From: Balneola sp.
Lineage (GTDB): Bacteria; Bacteroidota; Rhodothermia; Balneolales; Balneolaceae
Reading direction: 5' to 3'
Assembly (NCBI GenBank): GCA_028284195.1
Contig: JANQSE010000006.1
Span: 558,001-622,000 of the forward strand
DNA length: 64,000 nt
Shown here: positions 1-9,427 of the stretch, piece after piece
Position numbering within the stretch: the stretch's first letter is position 1
How the letters are laid out: each line of letters opens with the position of its first letter
The notes under the pieces: model-generated
The model's database searches: none
The model's input: the letters and a program-made list of their open reading frames with translations, nothing else
Told to the model about the DNA's origin: nothing
Made by a program: the position numbers and the translations under genes

Positions 1-1537
1 AGCCTATATATGCAAATTGATTAGGTTCAGCCTGGAATCGCAACCTGAATCTGCTGGCGAACTCTTCTACTTCGGTTTCACCATATTGTACATCAAAGCT
101 CTGTGTGTAATAAATGTTTGTTTCGGGGAGTCTTACATTTTCAAGATCTACATCAGCCCATTCTTCTGATCCTAATAAAATATAGTCGCTCTGTGTTGCC
201 TCAAGTGCGGTAAGCAAATTCTCCACCAATGTTGTAGCCGCTGCACCAGTAAACGGAGCATAAACAGCCTTTAACCCCGGAGCAGGCATTAGTGTATCGG
301 TTTTAGATAATTGTTCAGTGTATTCAACTATATCATACCCAGTTCCTGCCAAATCTTCTAAGAAGAAATGCTGTACATATGCTCCCAGTTGTTCTGCTTC
401 ACGGCGAAATGCGAGAGCAGAGGCTTCTCCCAGAGAATTCATTTCAGCCAAAACAGCTAGTGTATCTAAGCCAAGTGTATTCACTGCATATTGCGCCATT
501 TTAATGCCTTGTACTTCAAATGTTGGGTTTGTTTGAAATACATAATTGCTTGAGATATTGAGTTCATCAGAATTAGCTAGAGGGGGGATGATCGGTACTT
601 CATATTCTTCTGCAAGCTTAGAAAATGATTTAGTTACATCCGAAAATAAGGGCCCGATTACAACATCAACGTCATTCTTCCATACCAGTTCATTGAGTAC
701 ATCTTCAGGCTTTTTATACAGAGAATTGGTTTGAGAAAAATTGATGAAAGCCTTTTTTGAAAAATTATCAACATTAAATTCTTCTACAGCCATTTGTATT
801 CCAAAGTAAAGATGCTGAGGAATCTCATAGTTTTCTGATTCAATTTCAAAAGAGGGAAGAGCCACCCCGATCTGGTAAGCCATGCCATTGGGGGCAAATG
901 CATGCTTATTGAGTGGAAATCTTGCTCTGTAATTTGCCGAATCTGCTAAAGCCGCTTCCAGTTGGAACAGATCGATGCTTGCCGTATCGGCTAAAGAGCT
1001 TTTTAAGGTGGTTAACAAAACATTGGCCTGAGAAAAGCTCACACGCCCGAAAGCACCTGCGATTACGTCTGCCAAAACTTCTTTGTACTTACTTTGATTG
1101 AAGACCGTTTTTATCTGGTTGATGCTCAAGAAGCTTATAATCTGGTCATAAAACATAATGGACCTTTGATAAAAAACAGAACTTTTGTTTTCAATTCTCA
1201 TTTCATGAAGAAGATCCAATGCGGCGGCTAAATCATTCAGCTGAAATAAAACCAGCGCTTTTGTGTATGCAGCTTCAGAAGCTATACCATCATCTACCGC
1301 ATCAGCAATCGTTTGTTCAAGATATGTTTTGGCTTTATGGTATCTGCCCAAAGAAAAATAGCTTTTACCCAGAAACAGGTACGCTTCTAGTGTGTCGATT
1401 TGCTCAAAAGCTCTTATAGCTCTCTCATAGTCTCCATTTTGATACAAAGTTTTTCCGGCATCCAGAGATTGGCTTTTAACAGAGCCGGCCGATAAAAGAA
1501 GTAACACAAAGAGGAAAGCAGAAGAGTTTTTTTTCAT
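1..1537 (-). CDS. TPR plus periplasmic-binding-protein-like protein (partial, runs off left edge)
   Basis: The reading frame is open from an ATG at 1537 to the window edge, so the C-terminus is missing (about 512 residues seen). The N-terminus is a Sec signal peptide (MKKNSSAFLF, then a Leu-rich core) with no lipobox Cys. Residues about 25-110 look like TPR helices (GKTLYQNGDYERAI, GKSYFSLGRYHKA). From about residue 215 the protein resembles the type 1 periplasmic binding fold of LivJ/LppC-like proteins (DVVIGPLFSD, VPIIPPLANSD, and the late QFAYIG near the edge). It lies 56 bp downstream of guaA on the same strand, so it may be the last gene of the efp-guaA operon. There is no permease or ATPase here, so a role as an envelope binding or LpoA-like scaffold protein is as likely as transport. 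Family assignment is by eye. Confidence 0.75.
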   Translation of the reverse strand, partial: MKKNSSAFLFVLLLLSAGSVKSQSLDAGKTLYQNGDYERAIRAFEQIDTLEAYLFLGKSYFSLGRYHKAKTYLEQTIADAVDDGIASEAAYTKALVLFQLNDLAAALDLLHEMRIENKSSVFYQRSIMFYDQIISFLSINQIKTVFNQSKYKEVLADVIAGAFGRVSFSQANVLLTTLKSSLADTASIDLFQLEAALADSANYRARFPLNKHAFAPNGMAYQIGVALPSFEIESENYEIPQHLYFGIQMAVEEFNVDNFSKKAFINFSQTNSLYKKPEDVLNELVWKNDVDVVIGPLFSDVTKSFSKLAEEYEVPIIPPLANSDELNISSNYVFQTNPTFEVQGIKMAQYAVNTLGLDTLAVLAEMNSLGEASALAFRREAEQLGAYVQHFFLEDLAGTGYDIVEYTEQLSKTDTLMPAPGLKAVYAPFTGAAATTLVENLLTALEATQSDYILLGSEEWADVDLENVRLPETNIYYTQSFDVQYGETEVEEFASRFRLRFQAEPNQFAYIG

Positions 1538-1593
1538 AATCATTTTTGTTGATACAAACGCTTTACACTAAAGATAAGCTAATTTGTTCTCAA

Positions 1594-3141
1594 TTATTCC
1601 CATTCAATAGTTGCCGGAGGTTTTGAGCTTATGTCGTACACCACCCGGTTAATGCCTTTAACCTCGTTTATTATCCGGCTGGAAATACGGCTTAGAAATT
1701 CATGCGGTAAATGAGCCCAGTCTGCTGTCATACCATCCAAGCTGGTTACCGCCCGAATGGCCACAGTAAATTCATAGGTTCTCTCGTCGCCCATAACGCC
1801 TACGCTTTGTACAGGTAAAAGCACGGTTAGTGCCTGCCAAACATCGTTATATAAGTTTTGGGCTTTTAATTCATCAATAAAAATACGGTCGGCATCCCGG
1901 AGTAAGTCTAAACGGCCTTTGCTTAATTCGCCAATAACACGAATCCCTAACCCCGGTCCGGGAAAAGGATGCCTGGCTATAAAGTGTTCAGGAATACCCA
2001 ATGTTCTTCCTACTTCCCGAACTTCGTCTTTAAATAGCTCACGAACAGGTTCAATAAGATCCAGTTTCATCTTTTCAGGAAGCCCGCCCACATTATGATG
2101 AGACTTAATAGTGGCTGATGGCCCTTTGAAAGAAACACTTTCTATCACATCAGGGTAAAGAGTTCCCTGGGCTAAATACTTGAATTCGGATTGGCCGCCG
2201 ATCTCTTTTTCAAATACATCAATAAAAGTACGGCCAATAATCTTTCTTTTTTTCTCAGGATCAGAGACCCCATTTAATCGTGAAAGAAACAGATTGCTGG
2301 CATTAACTCCGCGAACAGGTAGTTCAAGATCTTTGATATACATATCTAACACTTCATTAAATTCATTTTTACGAAGCAAACCATTGTCAACAAACACACA
2401 TTCAAGTTGATCGCCAATCGCTTTATGAATTAATGTAGCTACAACGGTAGAATCAACGCCGCCTGATAGGGCACATAAAACCTTATCATTTCCAACTTTT
2501 TTTCGAATTGCCTCTATTTGTTCATCAATGAATGAACTTGCTGTCCAGTCTCCGCTTAATCCGCAGATATTGAAAGCGAAGTTTTTAAGAACTTGTTTGC
2601 CACATTCGGTATGAGCTACTTCCGGGTGAAACTGAACGCCATAAATTTCTTTCTCTTTATGATGTACCGCAGCTACTTTTGCATTATTGGTATGCCCAAC
2701 AATTTCGTAGGAAGAAGAAAGTTCGTGAATATGATCGCCATGGCTCATCCAGACAACGGAATCGTTCTCTATACCCTTCAAAATGCCTTCATTATTGTCC
2801 ACTATTAAATGTGCACGGCCAAATTCTCGTCTGTCTGCTTTTTCTACGCTGCCGGGTATTTCTGTATGGGCAAGTAATTGAAGGCCATAACAAACCCCCA
2901 GTATAGGTATATCCAATTTCAATATTTCGCCTTGCAATGCCGGTGCTTCATCATCATTAACACTTCTGGGGCTGCCGGAGAGAATGATACCCCCGGGTGC
3001 AGGTTGCGATACTTCGCTTAAATTGACATTAAAAGGATGGATTTCGCAGTAAATATTAAACTCCCGCAAACGCCGGGCGATGAGCTGGGTGAACTGTGAC
3101 CCGTAATCAAGGATTAAAATCCATTCGGTATGTCGGCTCAT
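1594..3141 (-). CDS. guaA: GMP synthase (glutamine-hydrolysing)
   Basis: Makes GMP from XMP, ATP and glutamine in the cytoplasm. At 515 residues the length is normal for the two-domain enzyme. The N-terminal class I amidotransferase domain has the nucleophile C84 in GVCYG and the His/Glu pair in FHPEV (H172, E174). The ATP-pyrophosphatase domain has the PP-loop SGGVDS at 226-231. The C-terminal dimerisation domain ends in the family-typical KPPATIEWE. It starts 15 bp after gcvH and is probably co-transcribed with it. Nothing is unusual in the protein itself. Confidence 0.98.
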   Translation of the reverse strand: MSRHTEWILILDYGSQFTQLIARRLREFNIYCEIHPFNVNLSEVSQPAPGGIILSGSPRSVNDDEAPALQGEILKLDIPILGVCYGLQLLAHTEIPGSVEKADRREFGRAHLIVDNNEGILKGIENDSVVWMSHGDHIHELSSSYEIVGHTNNAKVAAVHHKEKEIYGVQFHPEVAHTECGKQVLKNFAFNICGLSGDWTASSFIDEQIEAIRKKVGNDKVLCALSGGVDSTVVATLIHKAIGDQLECVFVDNGLLRKNEFNEVLDMYIKDLELPVRGVNASNLFLSRLNGVSDPEKKRKIIGRTFIDVFEKEIGGQSEFKYLAQGTLYPDVIESVSFKGPSATIKSHHNVGGLPEKMKLDLIEPVRELFKDEVREVGRTLGIPEHFIARHPFPGPGLGIRVIGELSKGRLDLLRDADRIFIDELKAQNLYNDVWQALTVLLPVQSVGVMGDERTYEFTVAIRAVTSLDGMTADWAHLPHEFLSRISSRIINEVKGINRVVYDISSKPPATIEWE

Positions 3142-3156
3142 TAAATTTGTATGGTA

Positions 3157-3537
3157 TTAAGCGATTATTTCTTCGTATTCATCAGCAGAAAGAAGAGATC
3201 CAAGCTGTGAAGCATCCGAGACTTTCATCTTAACCATCCAGCCTTCTCCGTAAGGGTCTTCATTTACAATCTCGGGGTTATCTTCAAGTTCTTCGTTAAT
3301 TTCGGTAATCACGCCATCAACAGGGGCATAAAGTTCAGATACTGTTTTCACTGCCTCAACGGAACCAAACGTATCTTCCGCAGAAAAATCGGAACCAACT
3401 TCTTCGATTTCTACAAAAACAATATCACCCAACTCACCCTGTGCAAAATCAGTAATGCCAATAATAATTGTACCATCGCCATTGTCTTTAATCCACTCGT
3501 GTTCTCTGGTATATTTTAGTTCATTTGGTACGCTCAT
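3157..3537 (-). CDS. gcvH: Glycine cleavage system H protein
   Basis: Lipoyl carrier of the glycine cleavage complex. At 126 residues the length is standard. The lipoylation site is K64 in [11 protein letters not shown], and the downstream [10 protein letters not shown] is the normal H-protein signature. The start codon overlaps the accC stop by 4 bp (ATGA), so translation is likely coupled to accC. No gcvT or gcvP lies in the window. The H protein therefore sits away from its partner enzymes, between the biotin carboxylase and guaA. Besides glycine cleavage, H proteins can act as lipoyl relay carriers, which would fit a stand-alone position, but that is inference. Confidence 0.96.
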   Translation of the reverse strand: MSVPNELKYTREHEWIKDNGDGTIIIGITDFAQGELGDIVFVEIEEVGSDFSAEDTFGSVEAVKTVSELYAPVDGVITEINEELEDNPEIVNEDPYGEGWMVKMKVSDASQLGSLLSADEYEEIIA

Positions 3538-4889
3538 CGTACAGCCTCCGGGTTAAATTTAAAATCTGTTTCTAAATATTTTGTGGTGAATTTACCAGCT
3601 TTGAAATTTGGATCGTCCATAAGCTGGATGTGATACGGAATAGTGGTTTTAATACCTTCAACAATAAATTCTTCTAATGATCGCTTCATTTTTTTAATAG
3701 CATCTTCTCTGTTTGGTGCAGATACAATCAATTTGGCAATCATTGAATCGTAGTGGGGAGGAATCCGATACCCGGAATAAGCATGAGTATCAAGCCGTAC
3801 GCCATGCCCCCCGGGTGGATGAAAGACAGTTATTTCTCCCGCAGAAGGGCGAAAGTTAAACTCAGGATCCTCCGCATTAATGCGGCATTCAATAGCGTGG
3901 CCTTTAATTGGAATTTCCCGCTCTTTGATTTTTACACCTGCTGCCACCCGTATTTGTTCTTCGATTAAATCATATCCGGTAACTTCTTCTGTAACCGGAT
4001 GCTCAACCTGAATCCGGGTATTCATTTCCATGAAGTAAAAATTCTCATCATCATCTACCAGATACTCAACGGTTCCGGCACCTTCATAATCCACTGCTTT
4101 TGTCGCATTAATAGATGCTTTACCCATACGTTTCCGTAATTCGGGTGTCATAAGGGGAGAAGGGGACTCTTCCAATACTTTTTGATGCCGGCGTTGCAGT
4201 GAGCAATCACGTTCGCCCAAATGTACTACGTTGCCATGTTGGTCGGCCATAATCTGAATTTCAACATGATGGGGGTTTTTGACAAATCGTTCTATATAAA
4301 CCTCTGGGTTGTTAAAAGCAGTAGACGCTTCCTGGCGACACATTTCGAAGTTCTTTTTAAGCTCATCAGCTTTTTCAACAACACGCATACCACGGCCGCC
4401 ACCGCCTGCAGAAGCTTTAATGATTACAGGGTAACCGATTTCATCACATACTTTTTTAGCGTCTTCGTAAGTATCAACCACACCATCGCTGCCCGGTACA
4501 ACAGGAACATTATTTTTGATCATGGTTGCTTTTGCCACTGCTTTATCTCCCATGGAGTTAATGGCGTGAGGAGATGGGCCTATAAACTTAATATTGTGTT
4601 CGGTACAAATCCGGGAAAACTCCGCATTCTCTGACAAGAACCCATAACCCGGATGTATAGCCTCTGCATCGGTAATCTCGGCAGCTGCAAGAATACTCTG
4701 GATTTTGAGATAGCTGTCTTTACCAGCTGGTGGGCCTATACAAACGGCTTCATCTGCAAATTTAACGTGCAGACTGTCCGCATCAGCTGTAGAGTAAACA
4801 GCAACTGTTTTGATACCCATTTCCCTGCAGGTACGGATTATACGAAGTGCAATCTCGCCTCTATTAGCGATTAGTATCTTGTTAAACAT
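3534..4889 (-). CDS. accC: Biotin carboxylase subunit of acetyl-CoA carboxylase
   Basis: Carboxylates the biotin of AccB with ATP and bicarbonate, the first half-reaction of malonyl-CoA synthesis. At 451 residues the length is normal. The N-terminal domain has IANRGEIA and [10 protein letters not shown] (about 80-89). The ATP-grasp domain has K116 and the glycine-rich loop AGGGGRG (161-167), and the [15 protein letters not shown] catalytic segment follows. It starts 9 bp after accB in the usual accBC arrangement. The carboxyltransferase subunits accA and accD are not in this window. Confidence 0.98.
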   Translation of the reverse strand: MFNKILIANRGEIALRIIRTCREMGIKTVAVYSTADADSLHVKFADEAVCIGPPAGKDSYLKIQSILAAAEITDAEAIHPGYGFLSENAEFSRICTEHNIKFIGPSPHAINSMGDKAVAKATMIKNNVPVVPGSDGVVDTYEDAKKVCDEIGYPVIIKASAGGGGRGMRVVEKADELKKNFEMCRQEASTAFNNPEVYIERFVKNPHHVEIQIMADQHGNVVHLGERDCSLQRRHQKVLEESPSPLMTPELRKRMGKASINATKAVDYEGAGTVEYLVDDDENFYFMEMNTRIQVEHPVTEEVTGYDLIEEQIRVAAGVKIKEREIPIKGHAIECRINAEDPEFNFRPSAGEITVFHPPGGHGVRLDTHAYSGYRIPPHYDSMIAKLIVSAPNREDAIKKMKRSLEEFIVEGIKTTIPYHIQLMDDPNFKAGKFTTKYLETDFKFNPEAVR

Positions 4890-4898
4890 AGGTACTAA

Positions 4899-5381
4899 TT
4901 AATCTTTGCTGATTATAAACAAAGGCTGATCGAACTCTACCGGCTGTCCATCTTCAATCAGAATTTCCTGAACGGTTCCGCCAAATTCAGCTTCAATTTC
5001 GTTCATAATCTTCATTGCTTCTACAATGCATAGCGTATCACCTTTCGAAACTTTACTACCAACGCTGATGAATGGATCAGAATCCGGAGAAGGCGCTTTG
5101 TAGTAAGTACCAACAATTGGTGACTTAACCGTTTCTCCGTTTGCAGATGAGCTAGCTGCTGCTGATTCGGCACTAGCAGGATCTGAGCTTGCAACAGCTT
5201 GAGGTGCTGGTGGCTGGACAGGGGCCGCCGGAGCAGCAGGAAGCGGTTGAGAATATGTAACCTGACTTGCTCCCGTATTCTTTTTTACTTTGATTTTAAA
5301 ATCGCCTTCTTCTATAGCAACTTCATCAACTTCGCTTGATGAAATAAGGTTGATAATGTTTTTAATTAGTTTTAAATCCAT
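4899..5381 (-). CDS. accB: Biotin carboxyl carrier protein of acetyl-CoA carboxylase
   Basis: Carries the carboxybiotin between AccC and the carboxyltransferase. It has 160 residues: a short N-terminal helix region, an Ala/Pro/Ser-rich flexible linker at about 45-82, and a C-terminal biotinyl domain with the modified lysine K124 in EAMKIMNE. It is placed 6 bp after efp and 9 bp before accC. The efp-accB-accC order is common in many bacteria. Confidence 0.97.
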   Translation of the reverse strand: MDLKLIKNIINLISSSEVDEVAIEEGDFKIKVKKNTGASQVTYSQPLPAAPAAPVQPPAPQAVASSDPASAESAAASSSANGETVKSPIVGTYYKAPSPDSDPFISVGSKVSKGDTLCIVEAMKIMNEIEAEFGGTVQEILIEDGQPVEFDQPLFIISKD

Positions 5382-5387
5382 AATAGT

Positions 5388-5957
5388 TTATTTAGCTCGT
5401 TCTAAATAGGTTCCGGTTCTGGTATCTACTTTAATTTCTTCTCCTTCATTAATAAAAAGAGGCACGTTTACAACAGCTCCCGATTCAAGAGTAGCGGGCT
5501 TGCTTCCACCTTGCGCAGTATCCCCTTTAACTCCGGGATCGGTTTGACTCACAGTTAACACCAGGTGATCTGGCGGCTCGGCGTACAAAACCTGTTCGTC
5601 ATCAGCATTAAAAAGTACGTTGCAGATTTGCCCTTCAATCAAAAAATCTTTTCGTTCTACCTGGCTCGCATTGATGGGGATTTGCTCGTAGGTATCGTTG
5701 TTCATAAAGTGGAACATTTCTCCATCTTGATAGAGAAACTGGTAGTTTCTGTTTTCAACACGAACGGCTTCTGTATTTTCTCCGGAGCGCCAGGTTTTAT
5801 CAATGTTCTTACCATTTACAATACCCCGAAGCTTAGTTCTTACAAAAGCAGGGCCTTTTCCAGGCTTTACATGTTGAAATTCAGTAATTGAGTACAATTC
5901 GCCATCCATATTCAGAACTAACCCATTTCTGAAATCTGATGTTGAAACTTTAGCCAT
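5388..5957 (-). CDS. efp: Translation elongation factor P
   Basis: Relieves ribosome stalling at polyproline stretches. It has 189 residues in three beta-barrel domains. The loop that enters the peptidyl-transferase centre is HVKPGKGPA, with the modifiable lysine at K34. The C-terminal domain ends with the expected IKVDTRTGTYLERAK. It is the first gene of the run efp-accB-accC-gcvH-guaA. A well-formed -33/-7 promoter lies 30-60 bp upstream. Confidence 0.97.
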   Translation of the reverse strand: MAKVSTSDFRNGLVLNMDGELYSITEFQHVKPGKGPAFVRTKLRGIVNGKNIDKTWRSGENTEAVRVENRNYQFLYQDGEMFHFMNNDTYEQIPINASQVERKDFLIEGQICNVLFNADDEQVLYAEPPDHLVLTVSQTDPGVKGDTAQGGSKPATLESGAVVNVPLFINEGEEIKVDTRTGTYLERAK

Positions 5958-5988
5958 TAAATTTTGTCTCCGTTTTTAGTTTGTCAAA

Positions 5989-6019
5989 CAAAAATACTTA
6001 GAGTATGTTTTGATAACAA
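5989..6019 (-). promoter_or_regulatory. Candidate promoter of the efp-acc-gcvH-guaA operon
   Basis: On the minus strand a TATTTTTG box (5989-5996) matches the Bacteroidota -7 consensus TAnnTTTG. A TTG (6017-6019) lies exactly 20 bp upstream, as expected for the -33 element. It sits 32 bp before the efp start codon. The match is by inspection; the consensus is established for Bacteroidota and assumed here. Confidence 0.5.
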
Positions 6020-6028
6020 GATTTATTA

Positions 6029-7387
6029 TCACCCCGTTATTAAAGACCAAAGAGTTTGTAACAGTGTAAATAAGATTGCAGCAGGGCAAACTACATATAT
6101 AAAGAATGGCCATATTTTTGAAAACATAGATTGCTTAATTCCGGCGAACCCGAACTCCATTTCTGTAAGTGCTCCATCTGTTTTCCAAACATACGCTACA
6201 AAAACACAAATCAGGAAACCACCAAGCGGCAGCCCGATATTATTGAAAACAGTAACAAAATAGCCAATGAGATTAGGGAAAAAGGCAATTAGCAAAGATA
6301 CAGCAAGAATACCTAATCCAATTACCCACGCGGCTTTAGGGCGAGGCAGCTCATGTTCATCAATAGCATAAGAAACAGGAACCTCTAAAAGGGAAATAGT
6401 TGAGGTTAGTGCAGCAATACTTAGTAAGAGGAAAAAGGTAACACCAAATACCACCCCAACAGAACCCATACTATGGAACAGTTCCGGCAACACAGTAAAC
6501 ACAAGAGTGGTACTATCTGCTAGTTTTCCATCAACAAATATTTCAACTCCATTTGCTTGTGCCAGGTACATAGCCGGAATTATTAGCAGCCCGGCTAAAA
6601 ATGCTATACCTACATCAGCCAGGGTTACAAATGCAGCTGCCTGCGGGATATTTTCTTTTTTATTGAGGTACGAACCATAAGTAATTAAGGCCCCCATTCC
6701 TAAAGAAAGGGAGAAAAATGCCTGGCCCATTGCAGAGAATATCAAATCACTGTTAACCTTGCTGAAGTCGGGGAGCAGATACTCGCGGATACCCTCAGCA
6801 CTTCCAGGCTGAAACATCACATACCCGATCATTATAAGTAGAATACCAATAAGAAGAGGCATCATTGTTTTGGTAGCCTTTTCAATACCGCCGCTAACGC
6901 CGCCGGTAATAATTTTGATTGTAGCCAGCATAAAAAGTGAAGCCACTATCGCATTTTTTGGGCCATTGCCAACATCAGCAATCCAGCTTGCAACATTGTC
7001 CATACCAACGGCATAGAAAATCTCTTCAAAAGCATATCCAAAGGCCCAACCTGCAATAACTGTGTAAAAAGAGAGGATCATAACTCCACAAATCACTCCC
7101 CATAAACCAACAAGAGGAAAGAATTTATTAGAAGATAATGCTTTAAAAGCACCTACCGGATTTTTACCTGATTTTCTACCAATAGCCAGCTCGGCTACCA
7201 TTACAGGAAAACCTATCAAAAAGGAGCATAAAAGGTAAATAACTAAAAAAGCGGCTCCGCCATTATCTGCTACCTGAGTAGGAAAACCCCAAATATTACC
7301 AAGCCCTACTGCTGAACCAGCCGCTGCTAAAATAAAGCCAAGTTTTGAATTCCATGAGCCACGTTCGTTTGATGCTGTACCTGCCAA
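6029..7387 (-). CDS. Neurotransmitter:sodium symporter (NSS/SLC6 family) transporter
   Basis: Inner-membrane sodium-coupled uptake transporter, probably for an amino acid; the substrate cannot be read from sequence. It has 452 residues and about 11-12 hydrophobic segments, like the bacterial LeuT/TnaT group. The unwound TM1 motif GSAVGLGNIWGFP (24-36) carries the Na+ and substrate backbone contacts. The start is a TTG at 7387, supported by a GGAGG ribosome-binding site 7 bp upstream and by the family-typical spacing before SKLGFILAAAGSAVG. It is separated by 49 bp from the debranching enzyme upstream and by 71 bp from efp downstream. Confidence 0.93.
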   Translation of the reverse strand: MAGTASNERGSWNSKLGFILAAAGSAVGLGNIWGFPTQVADNGGAAFLVIYLLCSFLIGFPVMVAELAIGRKSGKNPVGAFKALSSNKFFPLVGLWGVICGVMILSFYTVIAGWAFGYAFEEIFYAVGMDNVASWIADVGNGPKNAIVASLFMLATIKIITGGVSGGIEKATKTMMPLLIGILLIMIGYVMFQPGSAEGIREYLLPDFSKVNSDLIFSAMGQAFFSLSLGMGALITYGSYLNKKENIPQAAAFVTLADVGIAFLAGLLIIPAMYLAQANGVEIFVDGKLADSTTLVFTVLPELFHSMGSVGVVFGVTFFLLLSIAALTSTISLLEVPVSYAIDEHELPRPKAAWVIGLGILAVSLLIAFFPNLIGYFVTVFNNIGLPLGGFLICVFVAYVWKTDGALTEMEFGFAGIKQSMFSKIWPFFIYVVCPAAILFTLLQTLWSLITG

Positions 7388-7394
7388 AAGATGT

Positions 7395-7399
7395 CCTCC
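7395..7399 (-). promoter_or_regulatory. Ribosome-binding site fixing the TTG start of the NSS transporter
   Basis: The minus strand reads GGAGG, 7 bp before the TTG codon at 7387. Strong Shine-Dalgarno sequences are rare in this window, so it helps to place this start. Confidence 0.6.
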
Positions 7400-7436
7400 A
7401 ATAAGATGTTAAGAATCGTGCTAAAATATTTTATGA

Positions 7437-9425
7437 TCACGTTATTCGCAACCTTCGAAGTATAACTCCACCGGAAGCAGAAAGAGTATAAGAATTTTCA
7501 ATACTTATTTTCTCTTTATTTAGATATGTAGATGAATTATCCACCAAAAGCTCCCAAACCCCTCTAGGCAAATCAATAGAATTTTCCTGGCGAGTGTTAC
7601 CATTTAGCGATATGAAATATTCGTAAGGGTCGGTGTCAGATTGGATTGAAAAAGTTACATGCAGAGGGTCGTGGTACACTTTAAAATGTATATCAGATGG
7701 GTTTGCTTTACGAAGGGCGGGACATTGCTTTCGGATTTCAATGAGTCCAGTGTAGTAATCAAACAAGTTCCTGTTGATTTCTATTTCGTTGAAATTGAGC
7801 CAATTCGTTTCATTGTCTTTGTTGTAACTGTCATGATCCAGCATGCCATGTTTAGCGTCTTTTCCTGAAGGATCGAGGATTACCTTAGACCGGCCCCATT
7901 CCTGACCGGCGTGGATCATAGTTACCCCCTGGCTTACAAAAAGAGATAGCACAGCCAGTTTTGCAATAGAAAGTTCCTGATCATTTAATTGTGTTATTTC
8001 GGCTTTATCATTGAACGTTTTATTAATTTTGGAGTGATCCAAAGAAATACGGATGAAATCCCCAAGTGTGAAACCATCATGGCTTTCAAGATAATTCAGC
8101 GAATGGGAAGAGGAGTGAAACAAACCTTGTTCAGCATTTCTGAGCGTACCTCTGATAAAATTTTCGAGAGCAAACCGTGAAGTTTCATGATTCCACCCTC
8201 CAAGAATGAACCCTTTATCAGAAACAGGATCAGACCCCTTAATTCCATTTCTGATTTTGTCATTCCATGATGTCCAACCATGATCAGAAAAACCTGCCGG
8301 TTTGTATTCACCGCCCCAGGGTTCAGCAATAAGGATAACATCAGGATTTATCTTTGCGGCCTCTTGCTTAATAATATCGATGGTTTCCCAATCAATAATT
8401 CCGGCCAGGTCGAACCTGAACCCATCGATATGATATTCTCTCATCCAATGTAAAACAGATTCCACAATTAGTGCTCTTGAATGTTCAGCCGAAGTATTGA
8501 TATCATTACCCGTGTGGCTGTTGTTCACATAATCTCCACTCTCGTTTAAATGGAAATAATGCTCCTTAGCTAAAATTTTCAACGGATTTTGGTCATAATG
8601 AGAAGCATGGTTATACACCACATCCATAATTACAACCATGTTCTGTTTGTGTAAGGCTTTTACAAGATGTTTAAATTCATGTATGGCAGATTCATACTTA
8701 CCAATAACAGCGTTTTCTTTAAGAACCCCATCTGAGGCATAGATTGTTTCAGGGGCAAAAAAGAAGGAAGTCATATATCCCCAGTAATTCCTAGAGTAAG
8801 GATTCCAGGTATTTTTTATTCTTTCTTGTGTTTGTTGATTAAAAGGTAGTTCGAAATAAGCGAACTTCTGCATTGGAAGAAGCTCTATGGCATTTACACC
8901 CAATCTTTTTAAATGTGTTATTCCTCCAACCTCAGCTTCCCGAAAATCATTATAAATGCCCTGCACATACGTTTTAGCCGATGGATGTGTAACCATATCT
9001 TTAATATGTGCTTCATAAATAATTAAATCTCTTGGATCATTTACCTGAATAAAAGTATCGCCTTCCCAATCAAATTCAGGAGGGCAAATGAGTTTGGTTT
9101 TTGGAAATTGTAGATAATGGTTTGTGGTGGTTACAAAAGTACTCCATGGGTCAGCGGTATATTCTTTTTTACCGTTTTGGATTACACGGTACACATACCA
9201 CTTATTAAGCAATTTCTCAGGGATAAAACAATTCCAAATGCCGGATCCGTCTTTCTCGCACGCATAATTTTTCCCTGTATCGCCTTCGTATTCATCAAAT
9301 ACAATTACTTCAACAACATCAGAAAGGGGAGAGAATACTCTAAACGCGGTTCCTTCATTAATAAAGGAAAAACCCATCTTAAGCTTGGCAAAATCGATTG
9401 GGGAAGATTCCGGTGAAGTGTGCAA
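7437..9425 (-). CDS. GH13 alpha-1,6-glucan debranching enzyme (pullulanase/isoamylase type)
   Basis: Hydrolyses alpha-1,6 branches of glycogen or related glucans. No signal peptide is evident, so it is probably cytoplasmic. It has 662 residues. A CBM48-like beta domain (about 20-110) precedes a GH13 TIM barrel. Conserved region I is DVVYNHA (268-274). The nucleophile is D339 in GFRFDLAG, the acid/base is E368 in IAEPWGG, and the third acid is D450 in ESHDG. The NYWGYMTSFFFAPE segment (213-226) is closer to isoamylase/GlgX than to the YNWGYDP of type I pullulanases, while the layout is pullulanase-like. I therefore leave the exact specificity open. It begins 2 bp after metG ends, so the two are probably co-transcribed although functionally unrelated. 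Confidence 0.88.
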   Translation of the reverse strand: MHTSPESSPIDFAKLKMGFSFINEGTAFRVFSPLSDVVEVIVFDEYEGDTGKNYACEKDGSGIWNCFIPEKLLNKWYVYRVIQNGKKEYTADPWSTFVTTTNHYLQFPKTKLICPPEFDWEGDTFIQVNDPRDLIIYEAHIKDMVTHPSAKTYVQGIYNDFREAEVGGITHLKRLGVNAIELLPMQKFAYFELPFNQQTQERIKNTWNPYSRNYWGYMTSFFFAPETIYASDGVLKENAVIGKYESAIHEFKHLVKALHKQNMVVIMDVVYNHASHYDQNPLKILAKEHYFHLNESGDYVNNSHTGNDINTSAEHSRALIVESVLHWMREYHIDGFRFDLAGIIDWETIDIIKQEAAKINPDVILIAEPWGGEYKPAGFSDHGWTSWNDKIRNGIKGSDPVSDKGFILGGWNHETSRFALENFIRGTLRNAEQGLFHSSSHSLNYLESHDGFTLGDFIRISLDHSKINKTFNDKAEITQLNDQELSIAKLAVLSLFVSQGVTMIHAGQEWGRSKVILDPSGKDAKHGMLDHDSYNKDNETNWLNFNEIEINRNLFDYYTGLIEIRKQCPALRKANPSDIHFKVYHDPLHVTFSIQSDTDPYEYFISLNGNTRQENSIDLPRGVWELLVDNSSTYLNKEKISIENSYTLSASGGVILRRLRIT

Positions 9426-9427
9426 AA

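Noticed and set aside
4221-4634. Plus-strand 137-residue open frame opposite accC
   Set aside because: It is antisense to a conserved ATP-grasp region whose own frame is intact, and its residues show no domain-like pattern.
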